Notes: generated from the letters alone by a model not told the origin. A DNA stretch of 64,000 nucleotides from Candidatus Gastranaerophilales bacterium (GCA_944324825.1 CALUXU010000001.1:310001-374000); one strand, 5' to 3'; numbered from the stretch's first letter, positions 17,367 through 26,655 are shown. Made by a program: numbers and translations.

Positions 17367-18860
17367 TTATCGGCTTTTAAGTTCATGATATTCTGTTTCA
17401 AAATTGAATTTATCAGGATAATTTTCCTTCAATTTTTCTGCAACAGAAATAGCTTTCACTCTATTATACGCGGAAATATCCCCCAGCGCGATATTATAAT
17501 TAACTTCAAAAGCAAGCGATAAAACTTCAAATCTGTCACCTGCAAGTTTTTCTAACGTTATGAGCTTTTTCAATGCCGTTTCATAATCTTTATTGGAATT
17601 CAAATAACTTATATATTCTAAATACGTATCAATATTTTCTCTATCATACTCAAGCGATTTTTCAAAACTACAGCAAGCCTCCGTATAGTTATTTTTTTCT
17701 TTATAATATCTTGCAAACTTCAAATATGTCACAGATTTTGCTTCCGCATTTATTAAACAAGCTTCAAGATAAGAATACGCTTCATCAAAATTTCTTTCAT
17801 TAAATAAAATATCAACAAGAACCTCATTTGCCATATAGTTCTTGTCAGAGATTTCTAATGATTTTTTAGCATAAAACTTACTTTCATCGTAATTTTTTAC
17901 TTCATAATAACATTTAGCAAGCCTTGCATATAATTCTTCGTTGACCTCAGCGGAACTAACTTCAAGCCCTTGTTTAAATTTTTCAATGGCATTATCGTAC
18001 TGTTTCATTTTTTGAAAAGCAGTTCCCCAGGAAAGATAAAGAAAAAGCGATTTTAAACCATGACTTTCCGCATTTTGATAAACGTTTAATGCCTCTTTTT
18101 CTTTCTTTATTAACATATAAGTATCGCCGAGAAGCAAATACGTTTCTATTTTCCCGGGCATCATATCAATAGCCTTTTGAGCATATTTAATACATTCTTC
18201 ATACTGTTTTTTCTTAAAATAAATATACGCAATATTATGATACGCACCAAAATTATTTTCAGTATTTTCAACAATAAACATCAATTTATCCAGAGCATCG
18301 TCTAATCTGCCGAGTTCTATTTCAACAGATGCAGACAAAAATAGCGGTCTGCCATCATTAGCCTTGTATTTTATAGCTTCATCAAATTTTTCTTTTGCCT
18401 CTTTATACTGTTTTTTCTTTAGAAACATTATCCCGAGACAAAGATAAGCTTCCCCGTCAGTTTTATCAATTTCAAGTGCTTTTTCATACTTCTGAATTGC
18501 ACCCTCAATATTGTGCTGAAGAGAAAGACAATTCCCCCACAAACATAGTGCTTTTGTACTTTTAGGATCTTTTTTAAATGCCTTTTTATAATACTCAATA
18601 GCCTTAGAATAATCCCCTGCAGCCTGTTTAATTCCGCCAAGATTTACTAAAGCATCTGATGAGTTGCTGACAAAATTTGCAGCGTTAGTCAATAACTCTT
18701 CCGATTGTTCTATACAACCGGTCAAAAACAAATAGTCGGCAAGGTTCACAAATGCCCGATAAGGAATTGCCGGAATTTTACCGATTTTTGTGTATTGTAC
18801 AACAGCAGAATCCAATTTTTTTACTTGGTTAAGGATTTTTTTTATGTATTTGTCAGACAA
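17367..18860 (-). CDS. Tetratricopeptide repeat protein
   Basis: This 497-residue protein is built almost wholly of TPR units (for example ALVNLGGIKQAAGDYSKAIE, GEAYLCLGIMFLKKKQYKEA and AYHNIAYIYFKKKQYEECIK). I count roughly a dozen helical pairs. There is no signal peptide or membrane helix, so it is likely a cytoplasmic scaffold. Its start overlaps the KdsC-like phosphatase gene by 19 bases, making it the last member of the fliO-neuB-kdsC-TPR run. TPR proteins often accompany glycan or flagellar glycosylation genes, but the partner is unknown. Confidence 0.85.
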   Translation of the reverse strand: MSDKYIKKILNQVKKLDSAVVQYTKIGKIPAIPYRAFVNLADYLFLTGCIEQSEELLTNAANFVSNSSDALVNLGGIKQAAGDYSKAIEYYKKAFKKDPKSTKALCLWGNCLSLQHNIEGAIQKYEKALEIDKTDGEAYLCLGIMFLKKKQYKEAKEKFDEAIKYKANDGRPLFLSASVEIELGRLDDALDKLMFIVENTENNFGAYHNIAYIYFKKKQYEECIKYAQKAIDMMPGKIETYLLLGDTYMLIKKEKEALNVYQNAESHGLKSLFLYLSWGTAFQKMKQYDNAIEKFKQGLEVSSAEVNEELYARLAKCYYEVKNYDESKFYAKKSLEISDKNYMANEVLVDILFNERNFDEAYSYLEACLINAEAKSVTYLKFARYYKEKNNYTEACCSFEKSLEYDRENIDTYLEYISYLNSNKDYETALKKLITLEKLAGDRFEVLSLAFEVNYNIALGDISAYNRVKAISVAEKLKENYPDKFNFETEYHELKSR

Positions 18861-19330
18861 TCTACAACCTCTCTGAATGCTCCGTCACCGCCGGATTTTG
18901 ATGTTATTTGTATCCCGTTAATCTCTTTTACTCTATCAACCGCATTCGGCACCGTAATTTTATTTTTTGAATACTCAAGTGCTTCTATGTCATTTATATC
19001 GTCCCCGATATAAAGATATTCATCATCTTTAAGATTATATTTTTCAATAATCGCTTTTAACACATCTATTTTTATTCTGATGTTTTGGTGAACCTCGTCA
19101 AGCTGAAACTTTTCGTTAATAACCTGTATTGAAGAGTTACCTTCCCCCGATATAATGCCGACTTTATACCCCTTTTTCTTTAAAATAGAAAAAGCCATAA
19201 CATCTTTAAAATTTAGTTTTCTGGTCATATTACCGGACGCATCTATATAAACACAGTTATCCGTAATAATTCCGTCAAAATCAGTTATAACCATTTTTAT
19301 TGATTTAGGAAGATTAAGCATATATTTCAA
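18842..19330 (-). CDS. KdsC-family HAD phosphatase
   Basis: Small (162-residue) HAD-fold phosphatase without a cap domain. Motif I is seen as DFDGIITDN (nucleophile and acid/base aspartates), the motif II threonine/serine region as GIISGEGN, and motif III/IV as GDDINDIEAL. The C-terminus GGDGAFREVVDCL is the KdsC signature. KdsC removes phosphate from KDO 8-phosphate. Close relatives act on nonulosonic-acid 9-phosphates, and the adjacent NeuB-type synthase (18-base gap) favours that second role here. The tail overlaps the TPR gene. Confidence 0.82.
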   Translation of the reverse strand: MKYMLNLPKSIKMVITDFDGIITDNCVYIDASGNMTRKLNFKDVMAFSILKKKGYKVGIISGEGNSSIQVINEKFQLDEVHQNIRIKIDVLKAIIEKYNLKDDEYLYIGDDINDIEALEYSKNKITVPNAVDRVKEINGIQITSKSGGDGAFREVVDCLTNT

Positions 19331-19348
19331 GTCCTTTATTTACTCCAA

Positions 19349-20215
19349 TCACTTTCTGCGGAGTTTTTCTTTGATAGGAATTTCTCTTTCATAGACAACT
19401 TTTTTTCCGTCAGAGAGTAAGATTGGAACCTGTCTGATATCTCGTATCATATGAAATAATCCCGAGGTTTCTAAACTTGCAGCCTGATCAGAGCCCCAGT
19501 TTGTTCTGTCAACGGTAATATGACGTTCTACAGAACAAGCTCCAAGCGCAACAGCAATAACCGATGGCGCAATTCCGCGTTCATGACCTGAATATCCTAC
19601 AGGACATTTGAAACGTTCTTTCAAAGTTTTTATACAATTAAGATTAATTTCGTTAGCATTAGACGGATAAGTCGCTGTGCAATGAAAAATTATTGTGTTT
19701 TCTTCCCCTAATATCTCCATCGCATGATCTATTTCTTCCATAGTACTCATGCCGGTAGAAAGTAGTATTGGCTTGCCTTTTGATTTTGTATATTTTAACA
19801 GTTCATCATCGGTTAACGATGCCGATGCAATTTTATAACAAGGCGGATTAAACTGTTCAATAAAATCAACTGATTGCTCATCCCAGCAGGATGCAAACCA
19901 CATTATTTTCTTTTGTTTACAGTATTCATCTATCTGTTTATATTCATCAAACCCAAATTCCAAACCGCGCTTCAAATCACCATTAGTTTCACCAAATGGA
20001 TTTGGTCTGGGTCTTTCAAGTTCTTCTTTTGAATAAACAACATCAACAGTACGTTTTTGGAATTTAACAGCATTACACCCTGTTGCAACAGCAATATCAA
20101 TAAGTCTTTTTGCTTCCGATACCTTTCCGTTATGGTTTATACCAATTTCTGCAATAACAAAACAAGGGTGATTATCACCTACCATTATGTTACCTATTTT
20201 AACTTCTCTTTTCAT
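19349..20215 (-). CDS. NeuB/PseI-type nonulosonic acid synthase lacking the SAF domain
   Basis: TIM-barrel aldol condensation enzyme that adds phosphoenolpyruvate to a hexosamine to give sialic-, legionaminic- or pseudaminic-type sugars. Seen are CFVIAEIGINHNGKVSEAK, NAVKFQKRTVDVVYS, KIASASLTDDELL, STGMSTMEEIDHA and FHCTATYPSNANEINLNC, ending GYSGHERG and VERHITVDRTNWGSDQAASL. The protein stops at 288 residues. NeuB, PseI and LegI are about 330-350 residues because of a C-terminal antifreeze-like SAF domain, absent here. It follows fliO by 4 bases, so the sugar may decorate flagellin. Which sugar is made cannot be told. Confidence 0.85.
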   Translation of the reverse strand: MKREVKIGNIMVGDNHPCFVIAEIGINHNGKVSEAKRLIDIAVATGCNAVKFQKRTVDVVYSKEELERPRPNPFGETNGDLKRGLEFGFDEYKQIDEYCKQKKIMWFASCWDEQSVDFIEQFNPPCYKIASASLTDDELLKYTKSKGKPILLSTGMSTMEEIDHAMEILGEENTIIFHCTATYPSNANEINLNCIKTLKERFKCPVGYSGHERGIAPSVIAVALGACSVERHITVDRTNWGSDQAASLETSGLFHMIRDIRQVPILLSDGKKVVYEREIPIKEKLRRK

Positions 20216-20219
20216 AAAA

Positions 20220-20735
20220 TCACCTTAAATATTTTTTATAAAGCCCAAAATCATCTATATTTACAGTATGCTCTTCTTTTATCTTGTCTTCAACTTTTTC
20301 TTCTTTATTATACATTGCCTCATGGTTATTAATATCTTGTTCTTTAACTGTGTTATATTTTACTCCTAATGTTTTTATTAAATTAACAGAATGTTGAGAA
20401 ACACCTATTAACAATTTTTCTCCTGCAATCTCAATCACCTGTAAAGTCTTATCATGCCCCACAGGAGTAGTCGAAAGAATGACAGGCTTAATATCAGAAG
20501 CTCCCTTGAATTCTTTTTTTACGGTTTTTACACCAACTTTATTAAGTTTGGTATACAAAATTCCGGTTATATAAATCAACAATATTACAAAAAAAAGCGA
20601 TAATATTATTGAAAAATAATTAGGTTCATAATTAGTAGATTTAAGAGCCGAACTTATACTTTCTGTTTCTGTCAAAGCAAAAGAACTCCCATTTAACAGT
20701 ATAAAGCTCAAGATTATATAAATAATTTTTCTCAT
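20220..20735 (-). CDS. fliO: Flagellar biosynthesis protein FliO
   Basis: Inner-membrane helper for assembly of the FliP ring of the flagellar export gate. The 171-residue protein has a signal-like N-terminus, one strong membrane helix (FSIILSLFFVILLIYITGIL, about residues 41-60), and the FliO cytoplasmic beta domain with LQVIEIAGEKLLIGVSQHSV and LIKTLG. It is separate from fliP/Q/R here and heads a run with the neuB-like, kdsC-like and TPR genes, which argues that these act with the flagellum. Confidence 0.85.
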   Translation of the reverse strand: MRKIIYIILSFILLNGSSFALTETESISSALKSTNYEPNYFSIILSLFFVILLIYITGILYTKLNKVGVKTVKKEFKGASDIKPVILSTTPVGHDKTLQVIEIAGEKLLIGVSQHSVNLIKTLGVKYNTVKEQDINNHEAMYNKEEKVEDKIKEEHTVNIDDFGLYKKYLR

Positions 20736-20810
20736 TCCAGATTATTAACCCCAAATTGATTTGTGTTATGTTATGATGATTATATCATAAAAAAATATCA
20801 GGGTGCAGTT

Positions 20811-22112
20811 ATGTTTTTACATATTACAAATAGTAACTTATCTATATTATTAATTTTAATAATTATAACCCTGCTTGGAGTAATAAATCATCTTTTAAAA
20901 AAAATTAATCAATCACAGAATAAACATAATGATATTTCAGACTATGTTTTAAACCTTATCAATACAATCAATTCCGTACGATACGGGAATCTTATTGCAA
21001 GACTCGGAAAGCATCCAAATAAAGATTTAAACGAAGTATCAAAATGTATTAACCGAATGATAGAAACATTAAATGACAGAGAAAAAATGATTGTTGAATA
21101 CCAAGGCGAACTCAGAAGAAAAAATGATTTTTTACAAGTTATAATTAACTCCCTCACAGATTGTATTCTGGTTCTTGATGAGAATGATAAAATAATACAG
21201 TATACCCAAAATATTGTTCAATGGTTCGGAGAAAACAAAAAGTTTATTAATACAAATATTTTAAAGCATATTAGAATAGCCGAAGAAAAACCGATTAAAG
21301 AACTTAATGATAACGAAGTATTTATTGAAGGGGCGCCGGATAAACGTTTTACGGCATCAGTAACAATGCTTAATTCTGCAGAGCACAAAAATACCTATCT
21401 AATGATAATAAAAGATGTCACTAATCAAAAAGAAATAGAAACCTTAAAAGAAGATTTTGTAGCAACATTAACCCATGATTTAAAAGTTCCGATTATTGCC
21501 GAATCAAATATGTTAAATTTCCTTTTGTCGGGCAAATTTGGAGAACTAAGCCCAAAACAACAGGAAGCTATTGAAAATATGCAGAAATCAAATAATGAAT
21601 TATTAGAGTTGGTACATATCGTTTTAGATACTTACAAAGTTAGAGATTCAGGTATAGAGCTTTTTAAGCAACCGGTAGTATTATCAGAACTTATAGAAGA
21701 TGTTGCAGCAGAAATGAAACCAATAGCAGATGCCTCAAAAAATCCTATAGTTGTAAAAATTCAAGAAGATAATGAACTTTTGCTTGATAAATTACAAATG
21801 AAACGAGTATTAAAAAATCTTATCCAAAATGCAATATCTTACGGGAAAACCAATACAGATATAGAATTAAAACTGTTCAAACGCGATAAGAATGCAGTAA
21901 TTACCGTAAAAGATTACGGCAAAGGTATCGCCAAAGAAGACATCACAAAGATTTTCAATAAATATTTTTCAGCCAGCAAAAAATTCAGAAAAATAGGAAC
22001 AGGCTTAGGGCTTTATCTTTCTAAAGAAATCATAGAAGCTCATAAAGGCTCACTTGTTGTACAAAGCGAAGAAAACAAATATACAGAGTTTTGCATAACA
22101 CTTCCTATATAA
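20811..22112 (+). CDS. Membrane sensor histidine kinase with PAS domain
   Basis: I place the start at the ATG at 20811 (433 residues), because the segment from the upstream GTG at 20763 looks like promoter sequence and lacks a good ribosome binding site. Domains in order: one membrane helix (about residues 10-30), a HAMP-like linker, a PAS domain (about 100-200, IINSLTDCILVLDENDKI), the HisKA dimer domain with phospho-acceptor histidine in THDLKVPI, and a HATPase domain with NLIQNAISYG, DYGKGIAKEDI and GTGLGLYLSKEII. There is no response regulator next to it (orphan). Partner and signal are unknown. Confidence 0.92.
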   Translation: MFLHITNSNLSILLILIIITLLGVINHLLKKINQSQNKHNDISDYVLNLINTINSVRYGNLIARLGKHPNKDLNEVSKCINRMIETLNDREKMIVEYQGELRRKNDFLQVIINSLTDCILVLDENDKIIQYTQNIVQWFGENKKFINTNILKHIRIAEEKPIKELNDNEVFIEGAPDKRFTASVTMLNSAEHKNTYLMIIKDVTNQKEIETLKEDFVATLTHDLKVPIIAESNMLNFLLSGKFGELSPKQQEAIENMQKSNNELLELVHIVLDTYKVRDSGIELFKQPVVLSELIEDVAAEMKPIADASKNPIVVKIQEDNELLLDKLQMKRVLKNLIQNAISYGKTNTDIELKLFKRDKNAVITVKDYGKGIAKEDITKIFNKYFSASKKFRKIGTGLGLYLSKEIIEAHKGSLVVQSEENKYTEFCITLPI

Positions 22113-22211
22113 CCATTTTGTAACAAAATATTAACTTTTTAACAAAATAAATCAATTTCTGCAGACAAATACACTTTATAAATAAGTACGGGGAATTAAA
22201 AGGAGATTAAT

Positions 22212-22928
22212 ATGGTTGCAGGATTCAATACTTTTGATGCAGATTATTCAATAGGCAGTTCTACAAAATATAATTTAACCGCAAATAGTGTAAAGACAGA
22301 CATAAACGGAGGTATGTTTTTAGGCGACACTAAAAACGGAATATTAACAGGTGAAGCAAATTTTAATTATGGTTACGGCACAAATAATGACAGAAGAAAC
22401 AGAAGTGTGGGTGCCGGTATAAAAGCAGATTATACACATAATTTTGGGGAAGTCGCAGATGTATCATTTGGAGCAGGTGTTGAAGCAGGCTACGGCTGGT
22501 CATTTAAAGGCGGAAATGAAGTTGGAATTACCTCCTGGCCAACAGTAGGGAGCGTAAATATTGATGGGGAAACATATCCAACATTGAATTATCGTCCTTG
22601 GCCTTATGTTGATAAAAGAGTTGCCAAAACAGATCGTAAAGGAGATTTTTATGTAAGTCCTACCGCAACAGCAGAAGTTGGATTTACTGATAATTATGGT
22701 GCAAGAACAAGCATTTACGGCACTGTCGGAACTGATTTAGTCAGCAAAGATAAGTTTGCAAAAGTGGGTGCAAAATGGGAAACCCCTCTTGGCGGAGTTA
22801 TTGAAGATTATGTAGATGCAAGTTTCTCCGTCGGGGCAGATTATACTTTCAACAATCAAAACAGAACTGCAGATGCAATAAACAAAAAAGGCTGGTCTGT
22901 AGGAGCCGGATTTAAAGTTTTCTTTTAA
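22212..22928 (+). CDS. Beta-barrel-like protein of unknown function
   Basis: This 238-residue protein alternates polar and hydrophobic residues throughout, with many G-[AY]-G turns (SVGAGIKADYTHNFG, VSFGAGVEAGYGWSFKGG, DASFSVGADYTFNNQ) and a terminal phenylalanine (GWSVGAGFKVFF), as in outer-membrane beta barrels. No cleavable signal peptide is visible after the ATG at 22212, which has a good AGGAG site. It could therefore be a cytoplasmic beta-structured protein or be exported another way. It is a single gene with a strong terminator at 22927-22955. Confidence 0.6.
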   Translation: MVAGFNTFDADYSIGSSTKYNLTANSVKTDINGGMFLGDTKNGILTGEANFNYGYGTNNDRRNRSVGAGIKADYTHNFGEVADVSFGAGVEAGYGWSFKGGNEVGITSWPTVGSVNIDGETYPTLNYRPWPYVDKRVAKTDRKGDFYVSPTATAEVGFTDNYGARTSIYGTVGTDLVSKDKFAKVGAKWETPLGGVIEDYVDASFSVGADYTFNNQNRTADAINKKGWSVGAGFKVFF

Positions 22929-22955
22929 AAAAGACCGGTTAAACCGGTCTTTTTA
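22927..22955 (+). terminator. Rho-independent terminator, probably bidirectional
   Basis: AAAAAAGACCGGTTT pairs with AAACCGGTCTTTTT between the convergent beta-barrel-like and flavodoxin-like genes. Confidence 0.85.
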
Positions 22956-23591
22956 TTAGCGAATAAAATTTGTCATAATTTGTTCTTCCGGAATCGGATG
23001 AGCAAATCCCGATTGTTTACCTAATTCAATACATTTCAAAAGCCATACCATATTTCGGGCAAGATTTCTCATCACCTGCAATCCTTCTAAATCCTGTTTA
23101 ACCTCACCAGGCTTATTCTGTCCGCCGTGAACCATCGGCCAATAACTGGAAGATACCACAGGCATATTATTTATTGTGAAATGTTTAGTTATTGCATCCA
23201 ATGAAGCCGTTGTTCCTGCACGCCTTGCGGATACTATTGCCGCTGCAGGTTTAAATGCGAAAGCAGCACTCCCTGCATAAAATAATCTGTCCATAAAAGA
23301 TAGAATTCTACCTGATGGATGTGCATAATAAACAGGAGAACCAAATATAAATCCGTCTGCAGTTTTTGCTTTTTCAATAACTTCATTTACAATATCATCA
23401 GAAAATACGCATTTACCTTCTGTCATGTTTCTGCAGCCGCCGCAGCCGATACAATCTCTGATTGGTTTATTACCCAATTGAATAATTTCCGTTTCAATTC
23501 CTTCATTATTAAGAGTATCCGATATCTCTTTCAATGCGGTAAACGTACATCCGCCTCTGTTGCAGCTTCCGTTAAATAATAAAACGTTCAT
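22956..23591 (-). CDS. Flavodoxin-fold NAD(P)H-dependent oxidoreductase (iron-sulfur flavoprotein-like)
   Basis: FMN-dependent reductase of the NADPH-dependent FMN reductase family. The N-terminal phosphate-binding loop is LFNGSCNRGGCTFTAL, followed by a cysteine-rich insert CIGCGGCRNMTEGKC (about residues 48-62) that in iron-sulfur flavoproteins holds a cluster, and by GSPVYYAHPSGRILSFMDR for flavin binding. The 211-residue length suits this family. The substrate is unknown. It is divergent from the YjbQ gene, with a 53-base spacer. Confidence 0.85.
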   Translation of the reverse strand: MNVLLFNGSCNRGGCTFTALKEISDTLNNEGIETEIIQLGNKPIRDCIGCGGCRNMTEGKCVFSDDIVNEVIEKAKTADGFIFGSPVYYAHPSGRILSFMDRLFYAGSAAFAFKPAAAIVSARRAGTTASLDAITKHFTINNMPVVSSSYWPMVHGGQNKPGEVKQDLEGLQVMRNLARNMVWLLKCIELGKQSGFAHPIPEEQIMTNFIR

Positions 23592-23644
23592 AAAACACCC
23601 TCCTTTTTTCTATATTATAATAGTACAAAAAAGGAGAATATGTC

Positions 23645-24058
23645 ATGAAATTTGCAACTGAATACTTATGGTTTAATACGGAACGTCACAGAGAATATAT
23701 CAATATTACTGATGAAGTTGAAGAGATTGTAAGAAAAAGCGGAATTAAAGAAGGTATGGTTCTTGTATCTGCAATGCATATTACAGCAGGAATATATGTT
23801 AATGATGCAGAAAGCGGACTCATATCAGACATTGACAAATGGCTTGAAGAAATTGCTCCTTTTGATATCAACTATAATCACCACCGAACCGGAGAAACAA
23901 ACGGTGACAGCCACTTGAAAAGCCTGTTAATAGGGCACGAAGTTATTGTCCCTATAACCGGCGGAAGATTAGATTTCGGACCTTGGCAGCAAATCTATTA
24001 TGCCGAATTTGACGGACAACGCAGAAAACGTGTTATTGTCAAAGTTATGGGTGAGTAA
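23645..24058 (+). CDS. YjbQ/UPF0047 family protein
   Basis: A 137-residue single-domain protein of the YjbQ (UPF0047) family, some members of which have weak thiamin-phosphate synthase activity. Conserved blocks are [39 protein letters not shown] and [21 protein letters not shown], with histidines suited to metal binding. The product is cytoplasmic. The biological role is not settled for the family. Confidence 0.88.
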   Translation: MKFATEYLWFNTERHREYINITDEVEEIVRKSGIKEGMVLVSAMHITAGIYVNDAESGLISDIDKWLEEIAPFDINYNHHRTGETNGDSHLKSLLIGHEVIVPITGGRLDFGPWQQIYYAEFDGQRRKRVIVKVMGE

Positions 24059-24076
24059 TAAATATATTGTAAATTA

Positions 24077-25048
24077 TCATTTATTATGCTTCGGCTTATG
24101 GATTCTTTCAGCCCAGAATGTCGAAATAAGAGGTATTGCAAGATAATAAATACTTCCCATAATAAGAGTTGGTTTTGCGATTCTTATTCCTTCAACGTAT
24201 TTTGCCAGTTTTGGATTATTTTTATTAACCTCCGAGAATTTATTTACAAATTTCTCGGTAGGTTTGTTCAGCAAACTGTCTACAATATAACTTGCCCCTA
24301 TACTTAGTCCCGTTGAAATCCCGGCATTATAATTCAAGACAGGTTTTCTGTCTTCCTTTATTTTTTTGCTCTTATTAGACTGATGAATAAATGCAGCCGT
24401 TGATAATATATCCCCAAGAACAGGTATATGCATTGCATAATTACTGTCTTTAAATTTTTCAGCCATATTCTGCATTTTAGGATTGTCCATTACACGCCCC
24501 ATACCTTTTGAAAGCGGATTTAACTTGGCACCGCCTTTGAAAGACAACTTTTTACCGTTCTGAGATGATATAGGACTCCCGGACTCCTCATTATTAAACA
24601 CTTTTTTCATTATCGGAGGAATTAATGTACAGGTTAATGCAGATTTTGGAACAGCCATTACAAACCCCAAACCAAGTTTAAAAAGTTGTGCAAGAAACTG
24701 ATATTTTTTGGATGCAGATAAAGGCTTGCCGGCTTCCTGAAGTTTAGCTATTGTACTTTGTTTCAAATACAATGAAGGCTTATCCTCAATACCTTTTATT
24801 CCTTTAGTCAAAATATTTGTTAAACCGTACATTATTGTATAATTTATCCCTGCAGATGCAATCGACTTTGCACAGGCAAGTTTTTTATTTTCTCTGTCGG
24901 TTTTTGGAGTCGCAAGAATGGATAAAGGACGCAAAGTTGATAACACAAGTGCTGTTCCTGCCATAAATGTCGGGCTTTTATCGGCGGCATACTCCAATCC
25001 CTTGTGTAATAGTCGGTTTTTATATAAATTTTGCAATTTTACATTCAT
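24077..25048 (-). CDS. Hypothetical membrane-associated protein with SFKGG motif
   Basis: I do not recognise this 323-residue protein as a named family. It is basic and has several moderately hydrophobic segments (about residues 28-46, 66-82, 120-145, 247-263 and 295-315) that could be membrane helices, with lysine-rich loops between. It contains LSFKGG near residue 168; a similar VSFSG lies near the start of the L,D-transpeptidase. It is convergent with YjbQ and divergent from pnuC. It is probably specific to this lineage. Confidence 0.6.
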   Translation of the reverse strand: MNVKLQNLYKNRLLHKGLEYAADKSPTFMAGTALVLSTLRPLSILATPKTDRENKKLACAKSIASAGINYTIMYGLTNILTKGIKGIEDKPSLYLKQSTIAKLQEAGKPLSASKKYQFLAQLFKLGLGFVMAVPKSALTCTLIPPIMKKVFNNEESGSPISSQNGKKLSFKGGAKLNPLSKGMGRVMDNPKMQNMAEKFKDSNYAMHIPVLGDILSTAAFIHQSNKSKKIKEDRKPVLNYNAGISTGLSIGASYIVDSLLNKPTEKFVNKFSEVNKNNPKLAKYVEGIRIAKPTLIMGSIYYLAIPLISTFWAERIHKPKHNK

Positions 25049-25073
25049 CTGTTTTTATTAGATAACATAAATA

Positions 25074-25784
25074 ATGAAAAGTAAAATGAATCAGGAAGAT
25101 ATTAAACAATTTGTAAAATTAGAACTATCAGGCTGGAACCGTTCAGAAAAATACGGAATAATTTTTGTACTTCTGATAATATCATATAACGCATTTATAC
25201 TCAAAGACAGTCCTATTGCAATTATTTACGCTATATGCGGAATGTTATACACAATTATTGCTGGAAAAGGGAAAATTTCCTGTTATATCTTCGGATTAAT
25301 CAGTTCCTTATTATATAGCTATTTATCTTTGAAAAATTCTCTTTACGGAAATCTATGCTTGAACCTGTTATATTATATCCCGATGCAAATTCTTGGAATA
25401 TTCCAATGGAAAAAACACCTAAAAAAAACAACCAACGAAATATACAAAACAAAACTAAACCCTAAAGAACTCATTATACTATTTGCAGCAGCCCTGCCAA
25501 TAAGTATTGTTGGAATCATTCTTTTATTCTGTCTGCACGACAGCCATCCGATAATTGACGGGCTCATGACGGTTTTATCAATCATAGCAATGTATCTGAC
25601 TGTTAAACGGGCAATAGAACAGTGGATAGTCTGGATAATCGTCAACGGATTATCCGTAATTATGTGGTTAAATATTGCACTCCAGGGAGAAAAAGTATAT
25701 TCAACTATTGTCGTCTGGATTATTTATTTTTTACTTGGAATATATTTTTATTTTCAATGGAAAAAAGAATTAACCGTTCAATAA
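25074..25784 (+). CDS. pnuC: PnuC-type nicotinamide riboside transporter
   Basis: This 236-residue membrane protein has about seven helices and the PnuC hallmarks: LISSLLYSYLSLKNSLYGNL, NLLYYIPMQILGIFQWKKHL, and the C-terminal QWIVWIIVNGLSVIMW. PnuC proteins move nicotinamide riboside, or related vitamins, across the inner membrane by facilitated diffusion driven by phosphorylation inside the cell. No NadR kinase gene is nearby. Its end overlaps the convergent peroxiredoxin gene by 15 bases. Confidence 0.85.
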   Translation: MKSKMNQEDIKQFVKLELSGWNRSEKYGIIFVLLIISYNAFILKDSPIAIIYAICGMLYTIIAGKGKISCYIFGLISSLLYSYLSLKNSLYGNLCLNLLYYIPMQILGIFQWKKHLKKTTNEIYKTKLNPKELIILFAAALPISIVGIILLFCLHDSHPIIDGLMTVLSIIAMYLTVKRAIEQWIVWIIVNGLSVIMWLNIALQGEKVYSTIVVWIIYFLLGIYFYFQWKKELTVQ

Positions 25785-26246
25785 ATAATTTATTACCTCA
25801 TCAACATGGCCTTTTACTTTAACTTTTCGCCACTCTTTTTCTACCTTCCCTTCTTTATCAAGAACAAAAGTAGAACGCTCTATTCCCATATACTTTCTGC
25901 CATACATAGATTTTTCAACCCAGACTTTAAACTCATTCGCCAGTTTTTGCTCTGTATCCGACAGCAAATCAAAATTAAGCCCCTGTTTTTCTCTAAATTT
26001 CAAATGACTTTTTATATCATTCGGACTTACCCCGACAACTCTGGCAACAGATGTCAGACGATTTATATTATCCCTGAAATCACAAGCCTCCTGAGTACAG
26101 CCTGACGTGTTATCCTTAGGGTAAAAATAAAGAATAACTCTCTCTCCTTTATATTCAGATAGAGAATACTCCTTTTCTACTCCGTCCTTATCTATTCCCT
26201 GCAATTTTATATTCAAATAACTCATAATTCTCTCCTTTTTATTCAT
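25770..26246 (-). CDS. bcp: Thioredoxin-dependent peroxiredoxin, Bcp/PrxQ type
   Basis: It reduces hydrogen peroxide and organic hydroperoxides using thioredoxin. The peroxidatic cysteine lies in DNTSGCTQEACDFRDN; the second cysteine of that block, five residues on, is the usual PrxQ resolving position. FYPKDNT and SMYGRKYMGIERSTFVLD are further family blocks. The 158-residue length is typical. A thioredoxin gene is divergent from it 82 bases away, a natural electron donor. The short shared spacer (26247-26328) must hold both promoters. Confidence 0.93.
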   Translation of the reverse strand: MNKKERIMSYLNIKLQGIDKDGVEKEYSLSEYKGERVILYFYPKDNTSGCTQEACDFRDNINRLTSVARVVGVSPNDIKSHLKFREKQGLNFDLLSDTEQKLANEFKVWVEKSMYGRKYMGIERSTFVLDKEGKVEKEWRKVKVKGHVDEVINYLLNG

Positions 26247-26328
26247 TATAGTATAAGGCTTGACAAAATTACAATATATGCTATTATGAATATATGAATA
26301 TTAGAATATAGATATAAAGGAGAATTTT

Positions 26329-26655
26329 ATGGCAAATGTTGTGGAACTAAATGATTTGAATTTTGATAGAGAAGTAAAAGAAAGTAATTTACCGGTATTG
26401 GTTGACTTCTATGCAAACTGGTGCGGTCCATGCAGAAAACAACTGCCGGTGGTTTCAAAAATAGCAGAACAGTTTGAAGGAAAAGCAAAAATTGCAAAAC
26501 TTAATGTTGACGAAGGACAGATGAAATCAATGGAATTTGGTATCACCAGTATACCTGCACTTATGATATTTAAAGACGGACAAATTGTAGAATCAATGTC
26601 AGGGTTACATTCCGAAAGCCAGCTTACGTCTGCATTAAACCAATATACCGTTTAA
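26329..26655 (+). CDS. trxA: Thioredoxin
   Basis: Small disulfide reductase of 108 residues. The active site is WCGPCRKQLP, with the usual aromatic block VDFYANW before it and the cis-proline loop GITSIPALMIF after it. It has a strong ribosome binding site (AAAGGAG). It lies divergent from the peroxiredoxin gene and overlaps the convergent arsR-type gene by 4 bases, a cluster that suggests a redox or thiol stress response. Confidence 0.96.
   Translation: MANVVELNDLNFDREVKESNLPVLVDFYANWCGPCRKQLPVVSKIAEQFEGKAKIAKLNVDEGQMKSMEFGITSIPALMIFKDGQIVESMSGLHSESQLTSALNQYTV

Noticed and set aside
20763-20810. Upstream start of the sensor kinase at a GTG
   Set aside because: The segment carries a promoter-like TATGATGATTATATCAT and would give the protein a polar, non-homologous extension before the membrane helix.
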